64,000 nucleotides of DNA from Nocardia higoensis (GTDB taxonomy: Bacteria; Actinomycetota; Actinomycetes; Mycobacteriales; Mycobacteriaceae): NCBI RefSeq assembly GCF_015477835.1, contig NZ_JADLQN010000002.1:124001-188000 (forward strand). Reading direction: 5' to 3'. The notes beneath the pieces were generated by a model, which worked only from the letters and a program-made list of their open reading frames with translations, ran no database searches and was not told the DNA's origin. Made by a program: the position numbers and the translations under genes. Of this stretch, positions 45,873 to 56,820 are shown piece by piece; within the stretch, counting starts at the first letter, position 1; each line of letters begins with the position of its first letter.

Positions 45873-47588
45873 TCAGACCTGGGCCGAAGCGGTGGCCGCC
45901 TGCGCCTTCTTGCGTTCGACGATGTCGAGCACCGACAGGTAGCCGAAGGCGATGGCGGGGCCGATGGTCGCGCCGGGGCCTGCGTAGGTGTGACCCATGA
46001 CCGGGGTCGAGCAGTTGCCGGAGGCGTAGAGGCCGGGGATGGTGGTGCCGTCCTCGCGCAGCACGCGACCGGAGGAGTCGGCGACCAGACCGCCCTTGGT
46101 GCCGAGGTCGCCCGGCACGATCTTCGCGGCGTAGAACGGCCCCTGCGAGATCTCGGCCAGGCACGGGTTGGGCTTGACCGTCGGGTCACCGTAGTAGCGG
46201 TCGTAATGGCTGTCGCCGCGCCCGAAGTCGGCGTCCTTGCCGGTCTCGGCGAAGGAGTTGAAGCGCTGCACGGTCGCGGCCAGGTTCTGCGCGGGCACGC
46301 CGATGACGCCCGCGAGCTCCTCGAGGGTGGCTGCCTTGACGATGTTGTCGTTCTCCATCCAGCGAGACGGGATTTTCATACCCGGCTGCAGCCCGGCGAA
46401 GATGTAGCGGTCGCGGTAGCGCTGGTCGAACACCAGCCAGGCCGGGATGTTCTCGCCCGGCCCCTCGCCTTGGCCGTACTCGCCGCCGTACATGGTGTGC
46501 ACGGCCTCCACATACGGGGCGGACTCGTTGCCGAACCGCTTGCCCTGGGAGTTGACCATGATGCTGCCGGGCAGATTCCGCTCGGCCAGCGCGAACCACG
46601 GCTTGCCGTTCTTGAACACCGTCGGCCCCCACCACGCGTCTTCCATGAAGCCCACGTCGGCGCCCAGCTCCATGCCCGCCAGGATGCCGTCGCCGGTGTT
46701 GGCGGCCGCGCCCGTCGTCCATTCGGTGGTGATCGGCGCGCGCTGGTACTTCTCGCGCATCTCGGCGTTGTGCTCGAAGCCGCCGCTGCCCAGCACCACG
46801 CCGTAGCGCGCGGAGAACACCGTCGGCTTGCCATCGTGCAGCGCCTCCACGCCGGTCACCACGCCGTCGGTGACGACGAGCTTGGTCATCGGCGTCTCGA
46901 GCAGCACCGGCACGTCGGCGTCGAGCAGGCCCTTGCGCATGGCGGCGATGATCGCCCGGCCCATACCGACGATTTCCTTGCCGGTGAATTTCGCCAGGTA
47001 GGTGCGCGCGCCGACGCGCAGCGCCCGCATCATGCCCTTCGGGTGGCGGCGGATCAGATTCAGCCGCACGAAGTCGGCCTGCATGACCACGACATTCAGC
47101 GGAGCCTTGGCATACGGCGGCTCCAGCTTGTCCTTCTCCGCGCCGAGGACCTTCAGGTCGAACGGCTTGGGCTCGCAGGAACGGCCTTGGCCGAGACCGC
47201 CGGGAGCCTCCGGGTAGTAGTCGGAGTAGCCGGGCACCCACTTCATCTTCAGCGGGGTGTGGTCGAGCACGAAGTCGAAGGCCTCCGCGCCGCGGTCGAT
47301 GTAGGTGTCGATCCGGTCCTTGGGCACCACGTCGCCGATGATGCTGTGCAGGTAGGTGCGCGCCTGCTCACGGTCGTCGGGGCGGCCCGAGGCGAGCAGC
47401 GCCTTGTTGCCGGGAATCCACACGCCGCCGCCGGAGCGGGCGGTCGAGCCACCGTAGTGCGCTGCCTTCTCGAGGACGACGACCCGCAGTCCGTGATGGG
47501 CGGCGGTGAGGGCGGCGGTCATGCCTGCGGCGCCGCTACCGACGACCACCACGTCGTAGCTGTGTGGGTCAAGAACCGGATCAGTCAT
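45873..47588 (-). CDS. kstD: 3-ketosteroid delta1-dehydrogenase KstD
   Basis: FAD enzyme that adds the 1,2 double bond to 3-ketosteroids, with KshA opening ring B. 571 residues from ATG 47588 (MTDPVLDPHSYDVVVVGSGAAGMTAALTAAHHG). The dinucleotide fold is followed by EKAAHYGGSTARSGGGVWIPGN, and the C-terminal FAD region reads TIPGLYASGNCSTPVMGHTYAGPGATIGPAIAFGYL, both KstD hallmarks. A KstR operator begins 2 bases upstream of the ATG, and TATAAC (47603-47598) inside it is a likely -10, which would make the mRNA leaderless. A GTG three codons earlier falls inside the operator and is less likely. Confidence 0.95.
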   Translation of the reverse strand: MTDPVLDPHSYDVVVVGSGAAGMTAALTAAHHGLRVVVLEKAAHYGGSTARSGGGVWIPGNKALLASGRPDDREQARTYLHSIIGDVVPKDRIDTYIDRGAEAFDFVLDHTPLKMKWVPGYSDYYPEAPGGLGQGRSCEPKPFDLKVLGAEKDKLEPPYAKAPLNVVVMQADFVRLNLIRRHPKGMMRALRVGARTYLAKFTGKEIVGMGRAIIAAMRKGLLDADVPVLLETPMTKLVVTDGVVTGVEALHDGKPTVFSARYGVVLGSGGFEHNAEMREKYQRAPITTEWTTGAAANTGDGILAGMELGADVGFMEDAWWGPTVFKNGKPWFALAERNLPGSIMVNSQGKRFGNESAPYVEAVHTMYGGEYGQGEGPGENIPAWLVFDQRYRDRYIFAGLQPGMKIPSRWMENDNIVKAATLEELAGVIGVPAQNLAATVQRFNSFAETGKDADFGRGDSHYDRYYGDPTVKPNPCLAEISQGPFYAAKIVPGDLGTKGGLVADSSGRVLREDGTTIPGLYASGNCSTPVMGHTYAGPGATIGPAIAFGYLSVLDIVERKKAQAATASAQV

Positions 47589-47589
47589 G

Positions 47590-47603
47590 TAGAACACGTT
47601 ATA
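47590..47603. promoter_or_regulatory. KstR operator at kstD
   Basis: TAGAACACGTTATA matches TnnAACnnGTTnnA exactly. It abuts the kstD start codon and is 94 bases from the start of the divergent flavoprotein gene, so may govern both. Confidence 0.88.
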
Positions 47604-47696
47604 GAATGGACGCGCCGTTGGTCTATGTTGACAGGCAGAAGAGTTTTCTTACGTCCCATCAGCCGGGACAACTTGTTTCAGTTCGGAGTGAAGTGC

Positions 47697-49325
47697 ATGG
47701 GCTTGGACGCTGGACTCACCGCTGATGTCACCGCGGATGTCATCGTGATCGGATTCGGCGCGGCGGGCGCCTGCGCGGCGCTGGAAGCGGCGGCCACCGG
47801 AGCGGACGTGCTGGTATTGGAACGGTTCGCGGGTGGCGGCACCTCGGCGCTGTCGGGCGGGATCATCTACGCGGGTGGCGGCACCGCTGTGCAGCGCGCG
47901 GCCGGGGTGCAGGATTCGCCGGAGCAGATGCTGGCCTACCTGCGCCGCGAGGTCGGGGACGCGGTGTCGCCGGAGACGTTGCGGCGCTTCGTGGACGAGA
48001 GCCCGGCGATGATCGACTGGCTGTCCGGTCACGGCGTCCCGTTCGACGCCTCCCTGTGCCCGTACAAGACCTCGTATCCGAACGACAAGTACTACCTCTA
48101 CTACAGCGGCAGCGAGGTCTCCGGCTACGGCCGTGAGGTGGCGGTGCCCGCTCAGCGGGGCCATCGCGTCAAGGGGCGTGGCACCTCCGGCAAGAAGATG
48201 ACCGCGCCGCTCATCGCCTCCGCGCTGCGCAACGGCGTGCGCGTCGAATACCTCACCGCGGCCACCCGACTGCTCACCGATGCCGACGGCGCGGTGATCG
48301 GCGTCGAGTGCCGGACGCTGCGCGACGCCCCGGCCCGGGTGCGGTCGCGCTATCACCGGCTGGCCGCGATCGCCGCCAAGCCGGGCATCTACTACCCGCC
48401 GTTGCGCAAAGCCCTGATGCGTCAGCTCGACGCGCTCGACCGTCGCTACGGCACCACCCTCCGGGTGCGGGCCGGACGCGGCGTCGTCGTGAGCGCGGGC
48501 GGTTTCATCTCCAACCGGGAGATGGTGCATCAGCACGGCCCGCAATACCGGCACGGCCTGGAACTGGGCAGTATGGGCGACGACGGCAGCGGCATCCTGA
48601 TGTCGCAGCAGGTCGGCGCCGCCACCGATCGGATGGGCAATATCTCGGCGTGGCGGTTCATCCTGCCGCCGAGCAGTTTCACCGGCGCGCTGCTGGTCGA
48701 CGCCCGCGGCCGCCGGGTGATCGACGAGACCCGCTACGGCGCGGCCGTCGGCCACCTGCTGGTCAACCATCACGACGGCCAAGGCTGGGTGCTCGCCGAC
48801 GACGAACGCATGCGCACCGCGATCCGGAAGGTCCGCACCGAGTCCGCCTGGTTCCAGCGCGCCCAGTTCGAAGTCATGCGCCGCAACGCCAAACGCGGCG
48901 ACACCCTCGAGGCCGTGGCACGGGCGGCGGGCATCGATCCGGCCGGGCTGCGCGCCACCGTCGAAGAGCACAACGCGGCGATCGCCGCCGGCGCGCCCGA
49001 CCCGGTCGGCAAACCGGCCGAATTCACCGAATCGGTCCGCGGCGGCCCGTACTGGTTGCTGGATGTCGGCATCAAGCCGAGCCTCACCAATCCCTGCCCG
49101 ATGCTCACCCTCGGCGGAGTGGTCGTGGACGAGACCACCGGAGCGGTGACTTCGACCGCCGGCCTGCCGATCCCCGGTCTGTTCGCGGCGGGCCGCACCG
49201 CCGTCGGCATCTGCTCGGACTCCTACGTCAGCGGACTGTCGCTCGCCGACGCCGTGTTCTCCGGCCGCCGCGCCGGACGGCACGCGGCGCGCGTGCCCGA
49301 ACAGGCCGCAGTGGAAGGACCCTAG
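47697..49325 (+). CDS. FAD-dependent ketosteroid dehydrogenase-like flavoprotein (delta4(5-alpha) type candidate)
   Basis: 542 residues of the fumarate reductase/KstD flavoprotein family. GFGAAGACAALEAAATGADVLVLERFAGGGTSALSGGIIYAGGG is the FAD-binding head; CPYKTSYPNDKYYLYYSGSEVSGYGREVAVPAQRGHRVKGRGTSGKKM is close to what I recall of rhodococcal 3-ketosteroid delta4(5-alpha)-dehydrogenases; PIPGLFAAGRTAVGICSDSYVSGLSLADAVFSGRRAG closes the FAD site. ATG 47697, 8 bases after GGAG. It is divergent from kstD across a shared KstR box, which supports a steroid role. Bond specificity (delta4 versus delta1) is inference. Confidence 0.8.
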   Translation: MGLDAGLTADVTADVIVIGFGAAGACAALEAAATGADVLVLERFAGGGTSALSGGIIYAGGGTAVQRAAGVQDSPEQMLAYLRREVGDAVSPETLRRFVDESPAMIDWLSGHGVPFDASLCPYKTSYPNDKYYLYYSGSEVSGYGREVAVPAQRGHRVKGRGTSGKKMTAPLIASALRNGVRVEYLTAATRLLTDADGAVIGVECRTLRDAPARVRSRYHRLAAIAAKPGIYYPPLRKALMRQLDALDRRYGTTLRVRAGRGVVVSAGGFISNREMVHQHGPQYRHGLELGSMGDDGSGILMSQQVGAATDRMGNISAWRFILPPSSFTGALLVDARGRRVIDETRYGAAVGHLLVNHHDGQGWVLADDERMRTAIRKVRTESAWFQRAQFEVMRRNAKRGDTLEAVARAAGIDPAGLRATVEEHNAAIAAGAPDPVGKPAEFTESVRGGPYWLLDVGIKPSLTNPCPMLTLGGVVVDETTGAVTSTAGLPIPGLFAAGRTAVGICSDSYVSGLSLADAVFSGRRAGRHAARVPEQAAVEGP

Positions 49326-49398
49326 GGCCTCACCGGGGACTCCCGGACGTGCGCGGGTCGACCTCTGCGGCAGCTGGGCATCGCCTGACCTCTGCGAC

Positions 49399-49797
49399 TC
49401 AGGCTCCGTGAGCGTCCCGGCGGAACTCGTCCATGCTTCCCGTCCGGGTGCGGCGGGCGTGTTTGCCTCGGGCGACCTCGGTGGCCAGAGCGTCCAACGG
49501 CTGGCCGAATCCGTATAGCGGATCGAGTAGACCGGTGAGCCAGGTACGAGCGGTCTCGATGCCGCTCGGATCGAGGGCGTAGAGGCGGCGGGTGCCTTCG
49601 GCGCGCACCGTGACCAGCCCGGCGTCGCGCAGCACCTTCAGATGCTGGGAGACGCCGGGCTGAGAGATCGAGGCGTGTTGCTGGACGGCCGCCACCAGCT
49701 CGCCCGCGGGGCGTTCGCCGACCGCGAGCAGGGTGAGGATGTGGCGGCGCAGGGGATCGCCGAGCGCCTCGAAGATCTTCGCCGGAGGAACCGCCAT
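49399..49797 (-). CDS. ArsR-family transcriptional regulator
   Basis: 132-residue winged-helix repressor: MAVPPAKIFEALGDPLRRHILTLLAVGERPAGELVAA, recognition region SISQPGVSQHLKVLRDAGLVTVRAEGTRRLYALDPSG. No metal-binding Cys motif (ELCVCDL) is present, so it belongs to the ArsR group paired with SRPBCC proteins rather than a metal sensor. ATG 49797 overlaps the TGA of the SRPBCC gene (ATGA). Probably represses the pair through the palindrome at 50468-50483. Confidence 0.92.
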   Translation of the reverse strand: MAVPPAKIFEALGDPLRRHILTLLAVGERPAGELVAAVQQHASISQPGVSQHLKVLRDAGLVTVRAEGTRRLYALDPSGIETARTWLTGLLDPLYGFGQPLDALATEVARGKHARRTRTGSMDEFRRDAHGA

Positions 49798-50453
49798 CAG
49801 GACTCGGCGCCCGCCTCGGGCTCGGTCGTGTAGAAGACGATGGTCTGCTCGGCGGCGGTGTGCGCGGCGGTGGGGTCGTCGCCGTCGGCGACGGCCGCGT
49901 CGGCCCAGCCTTCGGCGGCGGTGCGGATGAAGGTCAGGCCCTCGGGGGTGGTGTGCAGGCTCATGGCCACCTCGGGGTCGACGGCCTCGCCGGTCTCGAC
50001 GTGCATGGCCAGGCCCAGTAGCGCCAGATCCCAGCCGACGCCGACGGCGCCGGGCCCGAACTGCTCCCACATCTGCGGGTCCACCGGCGCCTCGTGCACC
50101 AGCTCGAGCTGCGTTCCGCTGCCCTCCGGGCTCAGCGTCACCGTCAGCCAGGACATGTGTCCGCCGAACTCCCAGGTCACCGCGAACCGCTGCGGTTCCT
50201 GGCATTCCTCGACGACGCCACCCGCATTGCCCTCGAGCTGATACCGCCCGCCGACTTCCAGCTCCCCGCTCACCGGCAGGAACCATCGCGGCAGTCGCTC
50301 CGCGCTGGTCAGCGCCTCCCAGAGATCCTTCTGGCCGGTCGGATACGTTCGCCGGGCCACCGCGATCCGGGTGGAGTTCCCGTCCCGCGAGCCCGTGCGG
50401 ATTTCCCTGGTCACCAGTCCGGCCGCAGCGGCCGGGTCCGTCAGTAGTGGCAC
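49797..50453 (-). CDS. SRPBCC domain protein paired with ArsR regulator
   Basis: 218 residues of the AHSA1-like SRPBCC fold: VARRTYPTGQKDLWEALTSAERLPRWFLPVSGELEVGGRYQLEGNAGGVVEEC is the classic start, and VTWEFGGHMSWLTVTLSPEGSGTQLELVHEAP the beta-strand core. A C-terminal addition of about 60 residues contains an acidic tail. GTG 50453 follows AGGAGG at 6 bases. Such SRPBCC-ArsR pairs are common in actinobacteria; ligand unknown. Confidence 0.9.
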   Translation of the reverse strand: MPLLTDPAAAAGLVTREIRTGSRDGNSTRIAVARRTYPTGQKDLWEALTSAERLPRWFLPVSGELEVGGRYQLEGNAGGVVEECQEPQRFAVTWEFGGHMSWLTVTLSPEGSGTQLELVHEAPVDPQMWEQFGPGAVGVGWDLALLGLAMHVETGEAVDPEVAMSLHTTPEGLTFIRTAAEGWADAAVADGDDPTAAHTAAEQTIVFYTTEPEAGAES

Positions 50454-50467
50454 GTCAACCTCCTTTG

Positions 50468-50483
50468 ATAAGTTTCAACTTAT
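50468..50483. promoter_or_regulatory. ArsR-type operator upstream of the SRPBCC-arsR pair
   Basis: ATAAGTT-TC-AACTTAT, a perfect 7+2+7 palindrome 15 bases before the SRPBCC start, just ahead of the AGGAGG. Its position over the transcription start region fits autorepression by the ArsR protein. Confidence 0.75.
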
Positions 50484-50575
50484 AAAGTACACCTTGTTCT
50501 GCCGGTTGGGTTGTGCACCGGGTACTGATCGAGGCAGACATTCGCGGAACCAGCGGGCCGCACAGCGGAAGTGAG

Positions 50576-50779
50576 GTGCGAATCGTGATCGATCCGGATG
50601 AATCTGCGCTCGCCGGGGCAGCCGAGATATTCGGTACCACGAGTGACGGCACGGTCCGTGCCGCGCTCGAGGACGCGGTCAAACGCCGTAAGCGGCAGTC
50701 ATTCCTCGACTGGCTCGCTGACGGCGGACTGCCGGACCTGACCGGGGACGCTCAGCCGAAAGGTCGAAGCGCCTCCTGA
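50576..50779 (+). CDS. Solitary VapB-like antitoxin
   Basis: 67 residues resembling VapB ribbon-helix-helix antitoxins: VRIVIDPDESALAGAAEIFGTTSDGTVRAALEDAVKRRKRQSFLDWLADGGLPDL, where the strand and two helices bind DNA and the ...FLDWLxxGGLPDL tail is the toxin-binding end. No VapC PIN toxin follows; the next gene is hsaB on the other strand. GTG 50576 is chosen by fit to the family start; the frame is open from 50513. It may be a relic or may act with a distant VapC. Confidence 0.65.
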   Translation: MRIVIDPDESALAGAAEIFGTTSDGTVRAALEDAVKRRKRQSFLDWLADGGLPDLTGDAQPKGRSAS

Positions 50780-50787
50780 CAGCGCAA

Positions 50788-50807
50788 CGCCCCGGATCGA
50801 CGGGGCG
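50788..50807 (-). terminator. Terminator downstream of hsaB
   Basis: CGCCCCG / CGGGGCG 7-bp stem with a 6-base loop, with an alternative outer pairing GCCCCGGA/TCCGGGGC; 29 bases past the hsaB stop and also just after the VapB-like stop on the other strand. Confidence 0.65.
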
Positions 50808-50836
50808 ACTCCGGGGCATGCGGAACAGAGCGGGAC

Positions 50837-51442
50837 CTATAACCAGGTGTCCAGCGTGGTGGTGGTGAGGAAGTGCTCGAGATCCGCGCGCCAGGGGGCG
50901 GGCGTGGTCTTCTCCGGTTCGATGGCGGTGTACTGACCGCGATAGAACAGCAGCGGGCGGCCGGAATCGGTGGATTCCGACAGCGAGAGCACGCGGCCGA
51001 TGACGATGTAGTGATCACCGCCGTCGACCACGCTGTCCACCCGGCATTCGATGGTGGCCAGCGCGTCGTCGAGGGCGGGCAGGCCGAGTTCGGTGGTGCG
51101 CCAGGGCACACCGGCGAACTTGTCCTCCTCCCTGGAGCCGAAGCGCGCGCAGACCGGCTGCTGCGCCTCGGCCAGGATGTTGACGCAGAAGCGCCCGGAC
51201 TTCTCGATCGCCGCCCAGGAGCGCGAGCCCTTGGTGGGGCAGAACAACACCAGGGGCGGGTCCAGGGACAGGGCGGCGAACGACTGGCAGGCGAAGCCGA
51301 TCGGCGGCGCGCTGTCCCCATCGGAGCTGTCGCCGAAGGTGGTGATGACGGTGATACCTGTGCAGAACTGCCCGAGCACGGTGCGGAACTGCCTGGGATC
51401 GATCACCGGATTCCCGTCGGTGGTCACTGTCGTCGTCTCCAT
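50837..51442 (-). CDS. hsaB: HsaB flavin reductase
   Basis: 201-residue flavin reductase-like protein that supplies reduced flavin to HsaA. FRTVLGQFCTGITVITTF, PPIGFACQSFAALSLDPPLVLFCPTKGSRSW and GRFCVNILAEAQQPVCARF are the flavin-binding features of this family. ATG 51442. Last gene of hsaA-hsaD-hsaC-hsaB, the same order as M. tuberculosis, 47 bases after hsaC, with a terminator behind. Confidence 0.95.
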   Translation of the reverse strand: METTTVTTDGNPVIDPRQFRTVLGQFCTGITVITTFGDSSDGDSAPPIGFACQSFAALSLDPPLVLFCPTKGSRSWAAIEKSGRFCVNILAEAQQPVCARFGSREEDKFAGVPWRTTELGLPALDDALATIECRVDSVVDGGDHYIVIGRVLSLSESTDSGRPLLFYRGQYTAIEPEKTTPAPWRADLEHFLTTTTLDTWL

Positions 51443-51489
51443 CGTGATTCGCCGTCCTGTCCACTGGATCGGATCGCCGCAGGGCGGCA

Positions 51490-54470
<2,981 letters not shown>

Positions 54471-54527
54471 CTCGGACCTGCTCCTGCCTGGTCGGATTGG
54501 TAACCGGTACTCATTTGCCTTCGAGAC

Positions 54528-54541
54528 TAGAACACGTTCTT
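54528..54541. promoter_or_regulatory. KstR operator near hsaA
   Basis: TAGAACACGTTCTT matches TnnAACnnGTTnnA except for the last base; closer to hsaA (58 bases) than to kshA. Confidence 0.82.
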
Positions 54542-54585
54542 ATTTATGTCGAGAAGTGGGACTCTTTGCAGGTCTACTAATGACC

Positions 54586-54597
54586 TTTGGTACCAAA
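54586..54597. promoter_or_regulatory. Palindrome TTTGGTACCAAA in the hsaA-kshA region
   Basis: Perfect 12-bp palindrome midway between the two KstR operators. It does not fit the KstR or KstR2 consensus; possible site for another regulator. Confidence 0.4.
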
Positions 54598-54631
54598 CCA
54601 TGCCGATCGCTGGCGTGGAACGGGACATTTT

Positions 54632-54645
54632 TGTAACGTGTTCTA
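54632..54645. promoter_or_regulatory. KstR operator near kshA
   Basis: TGTAACGTGTTCTA fits TnnAACnnGTTnnA; ends 23 bases before the kshA start, so it overlaps the likely transcription start. Confidence 0.82.
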
Positions 54646-54668
54646 GTACCGAAGGAGGAGGAATCGCG

Positions 54669-55907
54669 ATGGGAGTTACCCCGAGCAACGGGCCAGGTGG
54701 TGCCGGTGCGCGCGGTGGAGCCAAAGTCAGGGAGCTCGATGTGGGCACTACGCCCACCCGGTACGCGCGTGGCTGGCACTGCCTCGGGCTGGCCAAGGAC
54801 TTCCGCGACGGCAAGCCGCACTCGGTGAAGGCCTTCGGCACCAAGCTCGTGGTCTGGGCCGACAGTGCGGGCGAGCTGCGCGTGCTCGACGCCTACTGCA
54901 GGCATATGGGCGGCGACCTGAGTATGGGCGAGGTCAAGGGCGACGAGATCGCCTGCCCGTTCCACGACTGGCGCTGGTCGGGTGAGAACGGCAAGTGCAC
55001 CTCGATTCCGTACGCGCGTCGTGTGCCGCCGCTGGCCCGCACCCGCAAGTGGACCACCCTCGAACGCAACGGTCAGTTGTACGTCTGGCACGACCACGAA
55101 GGCAACCAGCCGCCGGAAGACGTGACCATACCGTTCATCGAGGGGCCGTACGCGACCGCCGACGGCACGCCCACCGACGGTCTGGACGGCAACTGGACCG
55201 AGTGGACCTGGAACAGGATCGAGATCGACGGCGCCAACTGCCGCGAGATCATCGACAACGTCGTCGACATGGCCCACTTCTTCTACATCCACTACGCCTA
55301 CCCGACGTATTTCAAGAACGTCTTCGAGGGGCACGTGGCCACCCAATTCCTGGAGACCAAGGGTCGCCCGGACGTGGGTATGGCGGCCAAGTACGGCGGC
55401 GAGACGCTGCTCAAATCCGAAGCGTCCTACTTCGGGCCGTCCTACATGATCAATCCGCTGGTCAACATCTACGGCGGCTACGAGATCAAGGTCGTGCTGA
55501 TCAACTGCCATTACCCGGTCACGCAGGATTCGTTCGTCCTGCAATACGGCTTGACAGTGGAGAAGCCGAAGGGTCTCGACGACGAGACCGCGACCAAGCT
55601 CGCCCAGACGATGACCGAGTTCTTCGGCACCGGCTTCCTGCAGGATGTCGAGATCTGGAAGCACAAGTCCAAGGTCGAGAACCCGCTGCTGTGCGAGGAA
55701 GACGGCCCGGTGTATCAGCTGCGCCGCTGGTACGAGCAGTTCTACGTGGACGCGGCAGACGTGACCGAGAAGATGACCCAGCGCTTCGAGTTCGAGGTGG
55801 ACACCACCAAGGCGAACGAGGCGTGGGAGGCCGAAGTGGCAGAGAACCTGCGCCGCAAGCGCGAGGCCGAAGCCGCCGAGGCGGAGAAGTCCGAGGCCGG
55901 AGTCTGA
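54669..55907 (+). CDS. kshA: 3-ketosteroid 9-alpha-hydroxylase oxygenase KshA
   Basis: Rieske non-haem iron oxygenase hydroxylating C9 of 3-ketosteroids; with KstD it triggers ring-B opening. 412 residues. Rieske cluster ligands are CRH (near 79-81) and CPFHDWRW, and the mononuclear iron His/Asp lie in NVVDMAHFFYIHYAYP. A charged helical tail KREAEAAEAEKSEAGV ends the protein. ATG 54669 follows AAGGAGGAGG. The reductase partner KshB is not in the window. Its TGA overlaps the next start (TGATG). Confidence 0.96.
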   Translation: MGVTPSNGPGGAGARGGAKVRELDVGTTPTRYARGWHCLGLAKDFRDGKPHSVKAFGTKLVVWADSAGELRVLDAYCRHMGGDLSMGEVKGDEIACPFHDWRWSGENGKCTSIPYARRVPPLARTRKWTTLERNGQLYVWHDHEGNQPPEDVTIPFIEGPYATADGTPTDGLDGNWTEWTWNRIEIDGANCREIIDNVVDMAHFFYIHYAYPTYFKNVFEGHVATQFLETKGRPDVGMAAKYGGETLLKSEASYFGPSYMINPLVNIYGGYEIKVVLINCHYPVTQDSFVLQYGLTVEKPKGLDDETATKLAQTMTEFFGTGFLQDVEIWKHKSKVENPLLCEEDGPVYQLRRWYEQFYVDAADVTEKMTQRFEFEVDTTKANEAWEAEVAENLRRKREAEAAEAEKSEAGV

Positions 55908-56239
55908 TGACCGCGAGCTGGGCCAAGGCGCCGGACTTCGCCGATCAGCCCGCGCGGCGGGCGGCGGTGCAGGCCCAGACCGCGCTGGACAAACAGCACT
56001 ATCTCGACGACGGTATGACACCCCTGCAATGCCAGGGGTGTCATACCCGCGTCCTGGTGCGCAAATACAGCACGCACCAGACCTCGGTCCAGTGGACCGA
56101 ACCGCCGGAGGCTCACTGCCCGGTCTTCGCCGGGCTGGCGGAGAAGGGGGCCGGTCCTGGTAGGCCCGAAGGTTGTGCCCAATTGGAGAAGACCATCAAA
56201 TGGGCGGTGGACGAGGGCGTGCTGGAGGTTCCGGAGTAG
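55907..56239 (+). CDS. Conserved Cys-containing protein coupled to kshA
   Basis: 110 residues, start ATG overlapping the kshA stop by one base, so cotranslated. A possible metal-binding set is CQGCHTRV, then PPEAHCPVF and RPEGCAQLE (four Cys, two nearby His), suggesting a small zinc- or iron-binding protein. In M. tuberculosis a hypothetical gene (Rv3527) likewise follows kshA; I recall only the position, not a function. The start of the CQGC region is encoded by a perfect 15-bp inverted repeat. Confidence 0.82.
   Translation: MTASWAKAPDFADQPARRAAVQAQTALDKQHYLDDGMTPLQCQGCHTRVLVRKYSTHQTSVQWTEPPEAHCPVFAGLAEKGAGPGRPEGCAQLEKTIKWAVDEGVLEVPE
56012..56047. repeat. Perfect 15-bp inverted repeat inside a coding region
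   Basis: GGTATGACACCCCTG / CAGGGGTGTCATACC with loop CAATGC lies within codons for GMTPLQCQGCHTR of the gene after kshA. A hairpin this stable inside a reading frame could slow ribosomes or attenuate transcription. Confidence 0.9.
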
Positions 56240-56253
56240 GCCTGCCCCTTTTC

Positions 56254-56271
56254 TGTACGTAATAACGTACA
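56254..56271. promoter_or_regulatory. YefM-type operator of the yefM-yoeB operon
   Basis: TGTACGT-AATA-ACGTACA, a perfect 7+4+7 palindrome ending 9 bases before yefM. YefM operators have TGTACA-like cores, so autoregulation is likely. Confidence 0.78.
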
Positions 56272-56280
56272 CTCGGTGTT

Positions 56281-56544
56281 ATGCAACCGATGAGTATTAC
56301 CGAGGCGCGCGCCAACCTGGCGGCTGTACTCGATCGGGTGACCGATGACTTGGAAGAAGTCGTCATCACCCGAGCGGGTCATGAACCAGCTGTGGTCATC
56401 TCGCTGCGCGAATACGAAGCCCTGAAGGAAACGGCGTACCTGCTCGGCACGCCGGCCAACGCCCGTCATCTGGAGCGTTCACTCGCTGAGCATCGAGGCG
56501 GGGAGGCAGTCGCGCACGAACTGATTCCCGTGGACGACGAGTGA
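56281..56544 (+). CDS. yefM: YefM/Phd-family antitoxin
   Basis: 87 residues: MQPMSITEARANLAAVLDRVTDDLEEVVITRAGHEPAVVISLREYEALKETAYLLGTPAN is the classic PhdYeFM fold (DNA-binding N-terminal half), and the acidic tail NARHLERSLAEHRGGEAVAHELIPVDDE wraps the toxin. Binds the upstream palindrome alone or with YoeB. Its TGA overlaps the yoeB start by four bases, keeping both products balanced. Confidence 0.95.
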   Translation: MQPMSITEARANLAAVLDRVTDDLEEVVITRAGHEPAVVISLREYEALKETAYLLGTPANARHLERSLAEHRGGEAVAHELIPVDDE

Positions 56545-56801
56545 AGATCACGTTCACATCGGCTGCCTGGGAGGACTACCTCTGGTGGCAGGCCCAGGAC
56601 CGGCAGGTTCTGAAGCGCCTCAACCGACTGATCGACGACATCTCTCGCAACGGCCATGAAGGCATCGGGAAACCGGAGCCGTTGCGCCAGAACCTCTCCG
56701 GGTACTGGTCCAGACGGGTGACCAGCGAACACCGTGTCGTCTACGCCATCGAAGACGACACGGTGATCATCGTCGCCTGTCGCTTCCACTACGGAGAGTG
56801 A
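56541..56801 (+). CDS. yoeB: YoeB-family mRNA interferase toxin
   Basis: 86 residues: MKITFTSAAWEDYLWWQAQDRQVLKRLNRLIDDISRNGHEGIGKPEPLRQNLSGYWSRRVTSEHRVVYAIEDDTVIIVACRFHYGE keeps the catalytic Glu (KPEPL), Arg (WSRR) and terminal His-Tyr (FHY). RelE-fold nuclease cutting mRNA on the ribosome; neutralised by YefM. GTG start 56541. The stop is part of a hairpin shared with the convergent cupin gene. Confidence 0.95.
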   Translation: MKITFTSAAWEDYLWWQAQDRQVLKRLNRLIDDISRNGHEGIGKPEPLRQNLSGYWSRRVTSEHRVVYAIEDDTVIIVACRFHYGE

Positions 56802-56820
56802 TCGCCGGGGGGAGCGATCA
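56799..56820. terminator. Bidirectional terminator containing both stop codons
   Basis: TGATCGC / GCGATCA 7-bp stem with a G-rich 8-base loop. The outer TGA on each strand is the stop codon of yoeB (plus) and of the cupin gene (minus). Confidence 0.6.

Noticed and set aside
45720..47696. Plus-strand extension of the flavoprotein frame back to 45720, giving 1201 codons
   Set aside because: The first 659 codons run antisense to kstD and contain no family motif; the flavoprotein head begins at 47697 behind a ribosome site.
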